Assembly: GCA_003993805.1 (NCBI GenBank)
Contig: RSEF01000004.1
Span: 22,936,922-23,000,921, forward strand
Length of the DNA: 64,000 nucleotides
Origin: Himantopus leucocephalus
Lineage: Eukaryota > Chordata > Aves > Charadriiformes > Recurvirostridae
Direction: 5' to 3'
Under the pieces are notes generated by a model. That model was not told where the DNA came from, did no database searches, and saw only the letters and a list, made by a program, of their open reading frames with translations. Shown in pieces: positions 1 through 14,256 of this stretch. Position 1 is the stretch's first letter; each line of letters opens with the position of its first letter. Made by a program: the position numbers and the translations under genes.

Positions 1-1579
1 CAACATGACTATACTAGAAAGACCTTTATGCCTATACTGGAAAGGACTGCACAGAGAGCCAATAGTATGATAAGAGAAAATAGTAATATCAGAACAATTT
101 TTATATTTCTTTGCCAGGGTTTAGGTTAATGATTCTCTCTATAGCATACAAAAATACTCCTCATAGAATTTATAAGATTAAAAAGTTGAGCTGATTTCCT
201 TATGGTCTCTTTCTGTGGCTCACAAAGACCTGGAGTCACTAGGAGTTGGGTTAGAGGGTGGAGCAGAAGAGCTAGAAGGATGACAACATTATGGCAGCAT
301 TAACAACATTTTCTCCTACCTATGGGACTTGCTGGTGGTTGGTATCACTTTGAAACGTACAGAGGAAAATGCTGATGTTTTAATTCAAGACAAGTGGTAA
401 GAAAGTTCCCATCTCCCAAGAGCTGCTATGATTACCCTCTGGACTATGCAGCAAGGGTTGCAGTGCTGTTTTAAAAGAAAAAAACCCAAGCAGTTCTATG
501 TGGACTTATGCCCTAAAAGCCTGTAAGTAACACTGTGCAGCTGAGGATGCAACTGCAGTCCCCAAACAATGCAGAAACAGCCATTTTTATTTTGGCCTAT
601 TCCCCAAAATGTTCAGGAGAACACTGGAGGCCCAAGGGGACCAGAAGTTTTTTATGCATTTTATGCTATTCTGTCCCCAACTTTATTATGGTTCATATGA
701 GACAGCTGTGATTGTGGCAATGTCATAGCAGAAATACCTTATTGGTCAGCCATGAGTGCAGGAATCCAATCTGTCCATTGCAGATTGCACTCTCCACTTA
801 CTGCAAGTAAATAATTGCTTCCTCTTCTGCACTCCGATTCTCTAACATCCTCTGAGACTCAGCCCTTTCTTGTAATTCTTCATTTCCTTCACTAAATGAC
901 ATTCAAATGTAGTGCAGTACAGCAGGCGTACATGTGGAAGAAGTTGTTGTCAAATTGCTATATTTGCCAAGGGAAAATGTCCACCATAAAATTGCTCTGC
1001 GGGTTACTTTATTTGCAATATTTCTCCCTGGAAACATAGTGCCCCAAGACACTGAGGCAGCAGGAAGTAATGAAATGTATTTTTCATACTCTCACTTTTC
1101 ATTTCAATGTATCAAGCAGCTCTTTAAACTGCTAGTCTAAACCATTATGTCTTATTTTAGAAAGCCTTTATAATAATTGTGAATAATTAGAACCCAAAGT
1201 GCTTGCTATTTGTAAATGAAAATAAATGCTTAGCCCTTCTTGTAGAAACCATTTAAAACATTCTTTTTAAAAAGCCATCAATTTTATATTGTACTACCGG
1301 TTTCTTTTATTTTTCTAGAAATAAAGATGTTACCATAATTCCAATGGCTTGAAACTACTGCTGTAGTAGAGGTGGTGTTATGCAAAAAGGTTATATGTCT
1401 GAAAGAATGGGAATATAATTTTTCAACTTCACATTTTATTCTTTCTTGTAAATGGCTGAGCAGAAAAATGAAGGCTCTGGTATGATAATTCCATTCAACC
1501 CTTAGCACCTACTATCCATATGCTTACGGGCATTTGTAATGTCTTAGGATGCAAGAGGTGCCAAAGCTCACAGCCAAAG

Positions 1580-1584
<5 letters not shown>

Positions 1585-1608
<24 letters not shown>
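1585..1608. repeat. A24 homopolymer
   Basis: A pure run of 24 A. I see no LINE or retrocopy body upstream, so I treat it as simple sequence rather than a poly(A) tail. Confidence 0.95.
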
Positions 1609-1611
<3 letters not shown>

Positions 1612-4600
1612 CAATAAAATGCTGAAGTGAAAATATTGTCTTTAACAGGAAGGTCATCAGGAGACAATTTATCCATTGCTAATTAAATAAATGTATGGAG
1701 ATGTTAAAGAATAGGTTTAAGTGTGCTGTAGGCATAGCTTACCAAATAAGCATCTAGAGGAAAGCGACTAGACTCTGATCTACCACACTTAGCCATACAC
1801 TGGCAAGCAATGTTATCAAGCTTCCAGTAACATCTGCTGGACCCTGTTGCAGTCCTAGCACTTGCTCTCCATCCTTAGGTTCAGTGCTGGGAGTTCTGGA
1901 ACATGCTTCTCTGCACAGAGAACCTCAAGGGCTTTTCCAGCTTTTAAGTTCCCATTTATTATGGGGCAGTTAAACAACCGACATCATGACCAAACACATT
2001 GCTTTTATGAAGTAAAATTTTGAATATTTAGATTTGTCCAGATGATTCTAGCATCCTTTACTAGCACAGCACTAACAATTCAGAGCTTCTAGGAAAAAGA
2101 AAAGCATCACATCACAGTAGTGAGAGACCATCACACACCAAACCTTGTGTCTGAGCGTGCCCCTTGCATACAGGTATGTCGCTTAAGGAAGAAATGCTGA
2201 ATGCCTCTTTAATTTCTGAGATCTAATCTCGGTTAGAGTCTCCGTGTTGCTGTGTGAGGTATCTGTCATTCAGATTGGGCTACACCAACTCCTAGAAACT
2301 ACTGCCACTGTACAAGGTTACCTTTAGCAGCATTTTTAAAGAAAAAAGGTACTATCGCATTCCATGGTATAATTTGCTTCTCACCGTCCATACCAGGTGA
2401 ATCAGTGCATGAAAATGGGACAGGTCTCACTTCTGCTTTTTTCAATGTCTGACTGTAAGCAATTTGGGGTTATTTTGCTCTTCATCTCTTTTAAGGTGTG
2501 CTTTTTAGCATCATTTCTGTAATCATCATCTCTGCAAGAAAACACAGACCACCATATGTATAGTACTAGGAAGCAGTGTCCAAGTGCTTGGTGTTGCCAG
2601 GGCACACCGGGTATAGAAAATGAAGAGAACGCTGTGCTACACCTTATGTATCTGAACAATGACAATGTATCCTAGGACATATAGATAAAATCCTTATCCA
2701 TCACTAGAGTGTTTTGGAATGTTTTTCATTGGTTTTTAATAGGCTTTTTTCCTCACTTGTTTTTCTGTTATTCCCAGTTCAAATGTTCCATTTGAAAGCA
2801 GACTCACGATACTTTGGACTGTCAGGTGAGGATTTTACTTCATTCATTTTTTTTAAATTAAGGAGCTTAAAAACACAGATGTTCTAGCAGCTCCAAATTT
2901 ATCTGCTCTGGACATAACAATTAAAAATAATTGCAGCACCTTACATCATTTAATATTATGTTCATACTTTTAAGAAACCAACAACTTTCCTTAGTTTGAT
3001 AAGTCTCTTACTTTATCATAACGAAAAAAAATCACATAAATTTCTTTTTATAGTAATATAAATGTATTTATTTTGAAAGGAATGGTTTTCTGAGGCATAA
3101 AGAAATACAATATAAAGCTATGGAAATATTTGTAAGCTTTAATTCTAAACTCTCTTTATTATGATAAGAGTAAAATTACTTACTATATGCTCAAATTCAA
3201 GACGCATTGTAGGAAGCTTCTGGTTTTCACGTATCCAATGGTTCATTACATCTCAGTTTAGCCAATTTTACATGGGCAGGGTAATTGATGCTGACAACCA
3301 GATACTAGTGAGACAGAGTGAATATTTGCCAAACTGTCAGGGACCTTTAGGCTTTTTAGTCTTGGATTCATTAACCAAATAACAACTGCTCATTCTTTAT
3401 GATTATGGCTTAAATGTCCACAAAGCTTTAAATGACCAGTTATCAAAATTTCTTATCAGTAAACCAATTCTGCAGTATATCTTGCAATTTTTATTAAAAT
3501 AGGGTGCCTGGGTGCTGAACTAGTACTTTTTTTAGCTACTCATCAGTGCAGCTTTTACAGCCAAATATTCTGTATATATGTGAAACCTCTGCATACCCAG
3601 GTATCAGCACAGTCCTGAAAGCTGTTTGGGAACTAAATTAAATCATAGGTTATTCATTGATAAGGAAACCCCCCAAAATTCCCTAAAATAACATAGCATT
3701 TAATTAAGTATAAAACAACAAAAATAGAATGATAATCAGAGATACCTATGTAATATTCAGAGAAACGCACAAAAATTAATTTTTTAGCCTCAAAAACAGT
3801 TAATGTTGTAAAATCTAGACTCAAAAACATGTGAAAGCTAAAAATCTACATTTGACCTCCTTCCTGTATTCCTCTTGTACAGAACTGGTATCTTAGTGCC
3901 ATGCAATAAATTACAAAGTTTCTGAAAATAAAAATAAGATTTGCGTTCACAAAGAAGGTAATTTTAAGGTATCCAGTGGAAAACCATAGTGTGCAATAAC
4001 AGCATATACAATTTATATGATACCTACAGGGAAAATTAAATGCTACTGTTTTGCATTTTCCAAATTTTGTTTCTTTAGAAAGTTTTTAGATGACATGATC
4101 AGATCATTTCTGAAGCAGAAATTTTCTTCTAAGAAATAGTGTAAGAAAGATTATACTACAGGAAAGAGCTATGAAGTAGTGTAGAAGTGGAACAGTGGTA
4201 GAAATAATGTCACTGTAAGACTTACAGGTCTAATTTTAGGAGACGTTAAGGGTTCTAAAACCCAAATTAAAATAAGCATCTATGTCCAGTACAGCATTAG
4301 ATGTCTAAGTCCTCCAGACATTGAAAGGGAAACCAGAATCGCTCTTCATCAGCTGTTCCATCAGGGTGTCTTTCTCTTCAGCACATTGGCTTCTGTGATT
4401 CCTGTTGCTCTTCTGCATTATTGGGAGATCAAATGCCAAAACCTGTTTGTGAATGACTCTGGGAATTTCCATGCCCACGATTCCATGTGACAGTGCCAAG
4501 TATTGCCATGCCTAAGTTCCACTGGTGACTCTAACACCTGCTTCTCACTTTTGTTGGCTTGTTTGTCTGTTCACACAGCTGCATGAAAATAATCCTAAAT

Positions 4601-5062
4601 AAAAGATGTGGGCATATATATAGTTTGGTCTTCATAAATCTTAAAGTAGTTGCGTATAAAGCTTATCTTAGCTATACTATGTGCTTTCTGAAAAGCAATT
4701 CTCTGGATAGGTAGATAGATTTCAAAGGAGACAAAAGGAAACCTAAAAAACATGGTAATTTGTAGTTCAATTCTGTACTCTTAAGATGACAGTCTTTTCC
4801 TAAAGCAGAATAAGGGTGTTGGTTTTTTTCTCCAGATGTACCTTACTAAGTGGAGCTCTGAGGTAAAGAGATTTACTTTCATGGGGTGGTGAAGATGTGC
4901 TCTAGCTTCACTAATGGTCTGACAGTACTTTAACTAGACGTTAAAAGCATAGTTGTAGTAAGAAACCGCTTTGCCTTTTATCATCCTAGTTATTTTATTT
5001 TTAAGGTACACAATAGTTTAGCTCTGCTAGTTGCCATAAAGAACAGAAAGAATATAAAAACT

Positions 5063-5083
5063 AAAAAAAAAAAAAAAAAAAAA
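5063..5083. repeat. A21 homopolymer
   Basis: A pure run of 21 A in AT-rich intergenic DNA, with no recognisable element attached. Confidence 0.95.
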
Positions 5084-8000
5084 TACACATCTCCGTGAAA
5101 ATGCACAACAAAGACAAAAATCAGCAATGCTAAAAATGAAAGTACACCCGGACAAACCTCCAACAGTCAGTTCTACAGAAAATGGGAGTGCACGGTCATT
5201 TCTCAGAACTCTAATGGCTTCATATTAAAAGAAGTTCTTTGTACCATACAACATTTATGCATTATGCTGCTTCACTGGGCCGTTATCATGTACAAATATG
5301 ATTGTGAAAGTATATTTTGATAATAGACGTTTTAAAGGATTTGCAAATTGTTAAAGATTATGCATTATAATCATGGTTGGAATTACTTGTGCATTTGGAA
5401 GTAATTTGTCTATGTCCTAAAGTAGTCTCAGAGTAAGAATTGTTTTTTATTTAACCAATTTTACGTATTCATAGTATGAAATGTGAAGTGAAAATTAAAA
5501 AATGGCAAAAAATGGAATAGCTCACCCCCCTCTCATAAATTATTGCCTTCTATATTTTCTATTAATGAAATTTATTATATGCAAAACTTTATGTAATGTT
5601 AAGTTGGGCAATTCTAATCTTTAAAAGTTAGAAGACAGTATAGATTTACAAGAGTAAGTAATATATAAATTGCATACAAGTTTGCTTTCAGTTAGGTATT
5701 GAAGAGATATAATTTAAATATTTTGGCATTGATTTAGATAAGCTGATTTGAAATCCTGTGTATACATATGTAAATGTATTTAAATATGATTTATACTTAT
5801 TTAACATGCTGGTATTTATTTTTACAAATTTTAGGGACACATTTAGAAACGTCACCCTTTTTGTTAACACAGTGTAAGACTATCACAATGAGAATGCCTA
5901 ACTGAAATCAGCAGGATGAGAAAGAGTAAGTTCGCACTTTTGTCTCTGCTACTACTTTTCTGCAGGCAGCTTTCTATAAAGCAGCAAACTCAAGGTTACC
6001 TGGTAGTGAATATAGGCGTGTACATCAAAAACAAGACAAAAATGTGCCCTAACTACTTATAGAACTTTTACAGAGTTTCCCAAAACCTAACCAGCTTTAA
6101 AGTCCAAAATGCGTTCTTTCTAAAATTTCCTTAAATTAGAGAAATTTCTATCCTTTTTATGGAATTTTTTTTTTTTTATTCTTGTATGTAAGTTTTAATT
6201 GGGCACTTACAGTTGATAGTTAAGGGGAAATGGCAGCTAAGTTGTTTCACTGCTTCAGAAACATTTAGCCAGTGACAGTGTTATACTTAAGAACTCCACA
6301 TAGAGAACATACTTACGTGTTATACTACTCACATTATTAGTACTGGTACTACTAGCAGCCTCCAGTTTAACTCCCAAGACAGGTCACGTTACCATGTATT
6401 CCTCCATCTCAGAATATAGACTATGTCTAAGACTGACAAATCAATTGGACTGTAATTTAATAAGGACTTCAGGACCTGAACCCATTAAGATTGTTAAAAA
6501 TGGAAACATCTCATAACCTTGCTGTCACATTGTAACGACTGAAGCAGCTACATATCACTGTAATCAAACTTTTTAGGTCCCTTTTTCTTCTGTCATTGAA
6601 TTTTCAACTATCTCATTTCAGCGGATGGGACCTGCTGTAGCTACGTCAAGGGATTTTGAATAATGTCCAAATGGTATAATTTAAATGTCAAGAAATAGGA
6701 AACTCAGAACTAATGCTACTATTCCCTCAGACTTTTTCCAGTAAATGTCTCATCATAAATACATGACATTCTTCAAAAATCATGGAGGTAAAGAATAGGA
6801 TCATCTGGTTTCTAAGCTTCTGAGATTTGGGTATATATGTTCGGTAGGAAACTTCATTCTTTTGAAAAGTTCCTAAAGCTATGTGTTGAAAAACTGTTTA
6901 ATACATTTTCTTCCTTTTAATTTAAGAGAAATTCTGTTTTCCTTAATCTACTGGTTTGGAGATTGGTTCAAAGAATGAAATGGTACTTTAAAAAGAAAAG
7001 GAAATAATATAAAAATCATATCTATATGAGATATAGGAAGAGTGACTGATCATCTGCTTCACCTCTGCAAGAAAAAGACTTTCTACTTCTGGCAACCTCT
7101 CCAATTACGTAAGCGCATTATTTTTACGAAAGGCATTGCTTTTTGAAAGGTGCTAACAATGGCAGGATAATCACCTTAACAACATTCCATTTTAATATTG
7201 GGGGGTACACAAAAAAACCCCAACGTTCATTTTTTTGACATCATTCATGACTACAGCTAGGAGATCTATTTTCAGAGAACAGATTTGACAGCCATTTCCC
7301 TTATTGCTATCTATAGTTTTGTGCATCAGCTTTGATTTATGGTTACTATTCATAATTTCTGGAAGAACATTGCACATGAACATGTTACTGGGAACACACT
7401 GGTTTCACATTGCTTTCATCAAATGAACTAAATAATTTCTTAGTATTATTCTGTGCAGAGCAAGAGCAAGAACTAAACCTGAAAGTTATAAATTTTATTC
7501 ATGGGAACTGAAATGATAATGGCAGGATTTTGGCAGAGATTTAAGATGACAGAAATGACACCAAAAAATCAAGACCAAATTCTCCCAAGTTTCCCCTGTT
7601 TATTTCTCCTAATTAGCCATTAGTAAATACTGAAGTAAATTCTCTATCACGGGTGACTTTTCATCCATTTCAGCCAAGAAGACTCAACAATGAACAACAA
7701 ATACGACAGCGTAAAGCACAGATAACGTGATAGAAAAATACAGGCAGAAGTGGAGAGCAAATTGACCAGTCAACTGGCTGTCTTCAGTACTGAGAAGCCA
7801 ACGGGGTTATCTCACTCCCACTGCTGTACTGCAACATCTCCTTCGTCATGCCTCTATTTTGGGTTGGCATTGAAGACATACTCTTCCTCTACAGCCTTGG
7901 CACTACTGGGCATCCCAAGAGAATGGCCAAATCATTCAGTTCTTAAAGAGGGCCAAAATGGAACGTATTTACATGCGTAAGTATCCACCTACAATACCAT

Positions 8001-10769
8001 TTAAAATTACATTTAAAAAAATATAATTACTCATTGTGAGGTAGGACTAGGACTACCACGAAATGAGAGGCCGAGGACAGGTATGTCACAATTAAGTGGC
8101 TGATGTAACCGGAGGCAGGCACTACAGTCTGGCCAGGCAATCACTTTCTATTTTGAGGGCTCTCAGGCATTATTGTGAGGTTAAAAAAAACGTGTTTCCC
8201 AGTGTATGGGAAAAAAACATTTAAAACTTATAAAGTAGTGACAAAGAGAGAGAGAAAGAGAGCCCCATTGACACACCCTTGCCTGTCAGTATGTTTACAG
8301 AGGTAACAGCATACAGCTGCAGGATACATTTTGTCCAGGAAAGAGACGTCCCAGGAAACTTTGTCCTTTCCTGTCTCCCATCCTCCTCATTCCCAGCCAT
8401 ACTCAGCCCTTCGCCCCGCTCCCTATGCCATTCTGACAAAACTATATTATTTTGAGGCACTGTAAAGCAGGTCGCTGAGCTGAACTAAATTAATATCTTT
8501 GTATTAATTATTTTCTTTCCTTTTTAAACAGGGATCATTTGAATTATTTTTTATATCACAACCCCCTAGAGAGTTGTATTAGTACAATATACACAGCAAC
8601 ATAAATAAAAAACAGTAGTTGAGAAAAGCAATGATGAGGAAAAGCAGAATAAGGAGAGCAGGAAGTTTCTAAGCTGTCTTCATTGCTGAATGTTAAAATG
8701 CTACATTTTTAGCACTTGCTATGCTCTGTGGCAGCTGGCGCTGAAGAGGGAATGTTTAAATAGCGTCCAACGTTGAACACATGCAGAAGACTCTTAAGTA
8801 ACCATGAACATCTGTGTATCAAACCTTTGAACTAATTGACCCAAATGAAGTAATCCGCAACAAAGCAAAGTCAGTGCTGAAATGCATTATTTTTTTTTTA
8901 TTTTTATACCAAATGGAGTACAGTTTAAGAGATTCCTTTTTCTTAATGCATGATAATGTATTTAATATCCCATAATTTGGAGCAGATTTCCGAAGTTCAT
9001 CTCTTTATTATGAGACATTATTAACAAAAATATTACATGCTCCAAATAATCAATTTTAATCTGCCTCCAATTAGTTTTTCACTGGAACAACTTGTCATCA
9101 TGTGAAGTAATTATAGTATGTTGGTATATAACTATGTTTTTAATTGAGAATTTTATAAACACAAATCATATTATCCACTATCAAAATGGACAAATTTTCT
9201 TTCTGTGAAAGACAGCCTTTACATTAATCTAACATAATGTGGTTGAATAGCTTTGCCTTCACAGAACTTAACTGTACAACTGAACTTATGAAATTAAAAA
9301 TATGTATTTAAAATAGATGTCATCACTATTTGCATGGTTTTATAATACAAAATTGGACAGATAGGTTTGTCCTTAGTATACATATTTAATGCTTGGCAAG
9401 AAATTTGGGGTTCTCTTTGTTTGCTAAACTGGTGTGTTCATAAACTGATTTAATAATATTATTTCCCAATCAACATGTAACCTGCCTAGGCAAATAATGC
9501 TGAAATGCCCAAATAATTCAACATTTTCAATCAGCTTGATTAACATTAAAAAAAAAAAAATCACACTGAGTACTACACCATTGATGCAAAAAATTGCAAG
9601 ATATTTTCCTTATATGTAATGGTATTTATATGCAACATAGTAGAGCAGAAGTCTATTACAAGTAGTTATCACTACATTTTTCCTGTCAAAATCCTGTTTT
9701 TTCTAGCATTAGTACTTTGATAATTTCTGCTATGCAGCATGAGCACCAGAAGTGTGTATGAGCAATGCAGTGGGTGTTGACAAATAATGCCACGGACACC
9801 AGTCTGCCCACACCTTCCCTCTAATGCCTCAGTACAGAAAATAAATGATGTGGAGGACCATGAGCTAATGTCCCACTTCTAGCTACATTTCATGCTTCAC
9901 ACACTGTAATATCAAAAAGGAGCCCTTCTTTGTGTATGTGCTTTTTGTTCCTGACAGATGCAAAAGAAATGCAAGTTTAGTGTTGTATTTGCCCAGGTTA
10001 TTTGTTTCAGGAATTATTGCCTTTGAAAAATAACATTGATAAAACTTAATGATCTTTAGAAAAAGCAAGCACTAGCCATGGCCCAGATAATTATGCTTTC
10101 TATCATCACTACTAACTCCAGTAGGAAGCCAGGCACTCAGGGAGATTTTCCTGTAACATTTGTTTGGATTAAATATTATTCTAACAATGAAAAAATTAAA
10201 AAGGTGATGGATGGAGCAACATCTATTATATACAAATGGTCTAATAGTTTCTAATATCTGCTGAAGTGATGAAATGTTCTTATTGTGAGAGGCTGTTCCT
10301 TTTTATTCTGAAACAAACCAGAGTACACATGCTTGGGTTGTCCACATACGTATTTAAGACTGATAGCCCAGAAGGCAGTAATAGACGGGGCAGCAATCTC
10401 ATGCTTTTTGACTGATGACTTCAGTACCATGCAGGCTGCCTACTTTATGATTCTTCTAAGCACAGGAGGTCCATCGGAAGATTTTTGAGTCACTCTTCAA
10501 ATCCAAAGTGTACTTCTAAGAGAAATATGTGCATGCTCCTCTATGAGTGAGCCTCAGTTTGCAGACTCCACATGAGACTGATAGGAAATGCTATTAACAG
10601 TGGATCTGTTCTTTGTATTTACATTATCAGAACAGCACAGATGATTTAGCAGAAATTCTTTAGTTTTACCAAAGCACAGAAATCAATTAGGTGGCAATAT
10701 CTTCAGTTATTCATCCCAGTCACAATGTCGGATTCATCATTTGCACCCTGTGTATTGTTGCAGTTTGAA

Positions 10770-11206
10770 GCCACAAAAATTAGCAGAGGGCTGGAGCACC
10801 TCCCCTATGAGGACAGGCTGAGAGAGTTGGGGTTGTTCAGCCTGGAGAAGAGGAGGCTCCAGGAAGACCTTATTGTGGCCCTTCAGTTCTTAAGGGGGGG
10901 CTTATAAGAAAGATGGGGGTAGACTTTAGTAAGGCCTCTAGCAATAGGATAAGGGGTAATGGTTTTAAACTAAAAGAAGGTAGATTCAGACTAGGTATAA
11001 GGAAGAAATGTTTTACAATGAGGGTGGTGAAACAGTGGACCAGGTTGTGCAGAGAGGTGGTAGATGCCCCATCCCTGGAAAGGTCAGGTTGGGCGTGGCT
11101 CTGGGCAACCTGATCTAGTTGAAGATGTCCCTGCTCATTGCAGGTGGTTGGACTGGATGACCTTTCAAGGTCCCTTCCAACCCAAACTATTCTATGATTC
11201 TATGAA
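10770..11206 (+). mobile_element. CR1 LINE 3' fragment, plus orientation
   Basis: The segment begins with GAGGGCTGGAGCACCTCCCC and runs through the CAGCCTGGAGAAGAGGAGGC block, the AGGTGGTAGATGCCCCATCC block and GGTTGGACTGGATGACC. It closes in ACTATTCTATGATTCTATGA. This is the classic order of the 3' end of avian CR1. It is 5'-truncated like most CR1 copies, lacks a full reverse transcriptase, and has an internal G7 run at about 10,892-10,898. Two short open frames within it are relics of the ORF2 C-terminal region, not genes. Confidence 0.93.
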
Positions 11207-14200
11207 TTTCAATCCAAATCAGTAGCAGATGTAGCAAGATTTTATTTATTTATCTCAATCTACATGTTGTGCTGTGAATATTTTATGCAAGGATCATTTC
11301 AGTCATTTTCTTTTCTTTTTTTTTTTTTTGAAGGATGATATATAGTAAGTACATCTAGGAAAAAAATCTCCTTGGAAAAACACTAGAACTGTATGTGGCA
11401 CTGCAGAGAAGGAGACAAAGAGATGGAGAATAAATAAAATGTAAGCTTTTTTTAAAAATTTAGGAAGTAAAAACTCAGGGAAGTTTTAAAATAAATCAAA
11501 TACTTAATAGTATTGTATAACACTAAATAAATATTTTATAGTCATAGAGTGAATTAAATGAACAAAGGAAAGACCATTGTTTCTGAGCACAGAAAAGACA
11601 GACACAAAACTAGAAGAGGATCCTAAAAGTTCACTGGCTGTGAGGAAAGCAGTCCTCAGCAGACACATATACTTTACTCCTTGAGCTCATAGATAACCTA
11701 ACATTTGACTGAAAATTAATTCAAAAGAAATTTATTTAGACGATGAAGTTTTAGCACATGTCTATAGCATTGTTCAATAGCAAGAACTAGTATCCACTGT
11801 ACAAGTAATACTCGTTCCCTTCTTTAAATTAAACTTTAAATTAAAAATTAAATTTCAGCATCTCAGTTTCAAGATTCTTTCAAGAAAACTGCCTTTCACT
11901 GTAATCCTACCGGTTTAAAAGCCTTTACTAATGGACAAACTTTTGTACACTGGCAAATGACAGTAAGTACCTATTTTCCTAGATGTCACTGACTATATTC
12001 AATGTGAGGTAGGTTTTTGGAAGAATATTTCAAAAAAGCATGTAAATATAGACAGTGTAAATTCCACCAAAGTGATTCTCAGACTTTTCAAAAGCACCAC
12101 CACCTTTTCTCTTGTCTATCTTTTCTGTGCTCTGAGTTGAAATGTTGTCCAAAAATGAGGGCATGTTCACAGTAACTTTTATATTTATGTCCTACTTGTA
12201 AGAAGTGAAATGTTTCCAGCAGTTTAAAGTAGATCTCAACTCTATTGCTAAAGCAAACATCATGACCACTGATTACAGGCACAGTCACTGTTCAGGAAAC
12301 ACTGCTTCAGTGAATACAATTACGGGGGTGCTCCCATAAGGCAGTCCTAAATGCCTTATTTGGGATCTTCGCATTGCACAAAGATGTGGCATTTGATGCA
12401 CACTCATTTCTTGAATGTGTATTACCTGGCTTACATGTGATCATACTCATGTAAGCATACTGAATCTCATTCTCAGTTGTTTAACTCTGCCTCCTTGTTC
12501 TACAAGGTCTGTGAATCACCCCTGACGTGGAGTCGTACGCCTAGCTTGTAGATGCAAAAGCACCGCAGAGAATATGTATGGAATAACTCATATCTTGAAG
12601 GTAAAAAATAGCTTTTTTTAAAAAGTGATATCTTTTTTAAAATTTCACACTATCAGAAATTGTACCAGAGACTTTAACTTCTGCAGATGTTGTGGATGAT
12701 TGTTAAGAAAACTGTTTCCTGTCTTCATTTTGTTATCTTCTGAATTGAAGAATCCTTTCTATGACTCAGCTCTGCACAGAGAGAGATTTCCATCTCCAGA
12801 AACACACTTGCCTCTCCACATTTAAACAACACATTGTAATAACCACAAATAATTAAATGTAAGTGGCAGTTTCAGTTCATGTAGCTCTTGGAGTGCTGTG
12901 CTACTGTAAAAACACAGGTTGCACAAACCTGTTTTGAAATTTTAGGCCAGGATCGGACACTACAGTTTAATAGTTATCTAATCTTTAGTGGTATAATAGT
13001 TACAGACAAGTAGTGACCGAGTTACGGGTGAGTAAGCCAATGAATTTACAACTGTTTCCACCCCATGGAACACAGAGTCTCAAGAAGTAATGATTTGTCA
13101 ACCTTTCTGCCTCTCGCTTGCAATACCGCAATCATTTGTTGGCAAGCAGAGTAGTTGGAAGAGTAATTTTAAAGAAAATATTACTGTAGTTTGACTGTAT
13201 TATAGGTAGAGAACCTAGCTCTGCATTTGTATGTACACTAAATTCAAATGCAATAAGCTAAAACCCAAAAGCAGCTTAGTGGGTATTAGACAATGACCTG
13301 AGGATGGGTTGGCAGTAAATTAAAGACAGCAATATATCCAGGTTGTGTAAAGCTTTGTCAAACTGTTACAAGTCTTTTCTTCTAGCACAGAGGCAAAAAA
13401 GGAATGGTGAAAGATACAAACAAAACCCCACCACTTTTAATTTGTCACGATCTCAGTGCAGTCAGCATTGTATATGGTCTTGTTGAGTACTTTATATTTT
13501 CTCAGATGAAGCACTATTTCTTTTACAATCGCTTTTTAAATTCTGACTACGTCTCACAACATTTAGTTCACAGCTGAAGGAGTCTGCATGATTATATATT
13601 TTCATACTCCAGGAATTATGAAAAAATTGTCATGAATCTCTACGCTGACAGCCAAGGCCTGTCCTTGCGCAGAAAGGAACTGTGATCTTTTCAAAACCAT
13701 CCTTTCCCCACCATCTTCATCAAAGTCATGCATAACATTGTTCTTTCTAAGACATAGCAGAAAATAATATGATCATAATAAAAGAAAACAACCACATCTT
13801 CATGCTTTAAAGCAGTTCATAGGCAATATATACATCTACATAATATAGGAATTGTGTATACATAACAGGGTATGAACACATCTTTAGAAAAAGGCATGAT
13901 TTGTAATAAAATTTTTACTCATTGGAAATGTAAAATAGAAATGTATGATCTGCCTATAACACTTATAGTGTTGAAAGCATTATGCATAGGGGTTTTACAG
14001 AAATAATAACAAAGGCAAAAGAAAGTTTATTTCTTCTTTCACAAGAACGTGATATACCAACAAAATCTAAACAGATATAAGTAGATATAATTTACAACAA
14101 ATATTAACCCATGTATATATGAAGAATTATACAAAATACCATTCCACTTTCCTGGCACATTCATATCTACATTGTTTCACGCTCCAAGCACCTAGATTTC

Positions 14201-14213
14201 ATAAGTTGTCGTA

Positions 14214-14256
14214 TGATTACACTACCTCATTATTAGGTAGTGATTACACTACCTCA
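14214..14256. repeat. Nested direct and inverted repeat around TGATTACACTACCTCA
   Basis: TGATTACACTACCTCA occurs at 14214-14229 and again at 14241-14256. Between them ACTACCT and AGGTAGT form an inverted pair (14221-14241) with a seven-base loop. It is probably a small local duplication. Confidence 0.85.

Larger units (their letters stand above)
1..10769. other. AT-rich intergenic DNA, no gene found
   Basis: Open frames here are 60-87 codons with no recognisable domain and no paired splice sites that give a plausible exon. The stretch around 8,930-9,560 is unusually rich in TAAT and ATTA cores and non-repetitive, and is my best guess at regulatory DNA here. Two poly(A) runs are listed separately. 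If the human gene order holds, this block lies in the gene desert on the C4orf33 side. Confidence 0.65.

Noticed and set aside
1585..1608. A24 run as the poly(A) tail of a retrocopy
   Set aside because: No gene-like or LINE-like sequence precedes it and no target-site duplication was noticed.
10725..11113. Two short plus-strand open frames (60 and 66 codons)
   Set aside because: They lie in the CR1 3' fragment and are relics of its ORF2 tail, not host genes.
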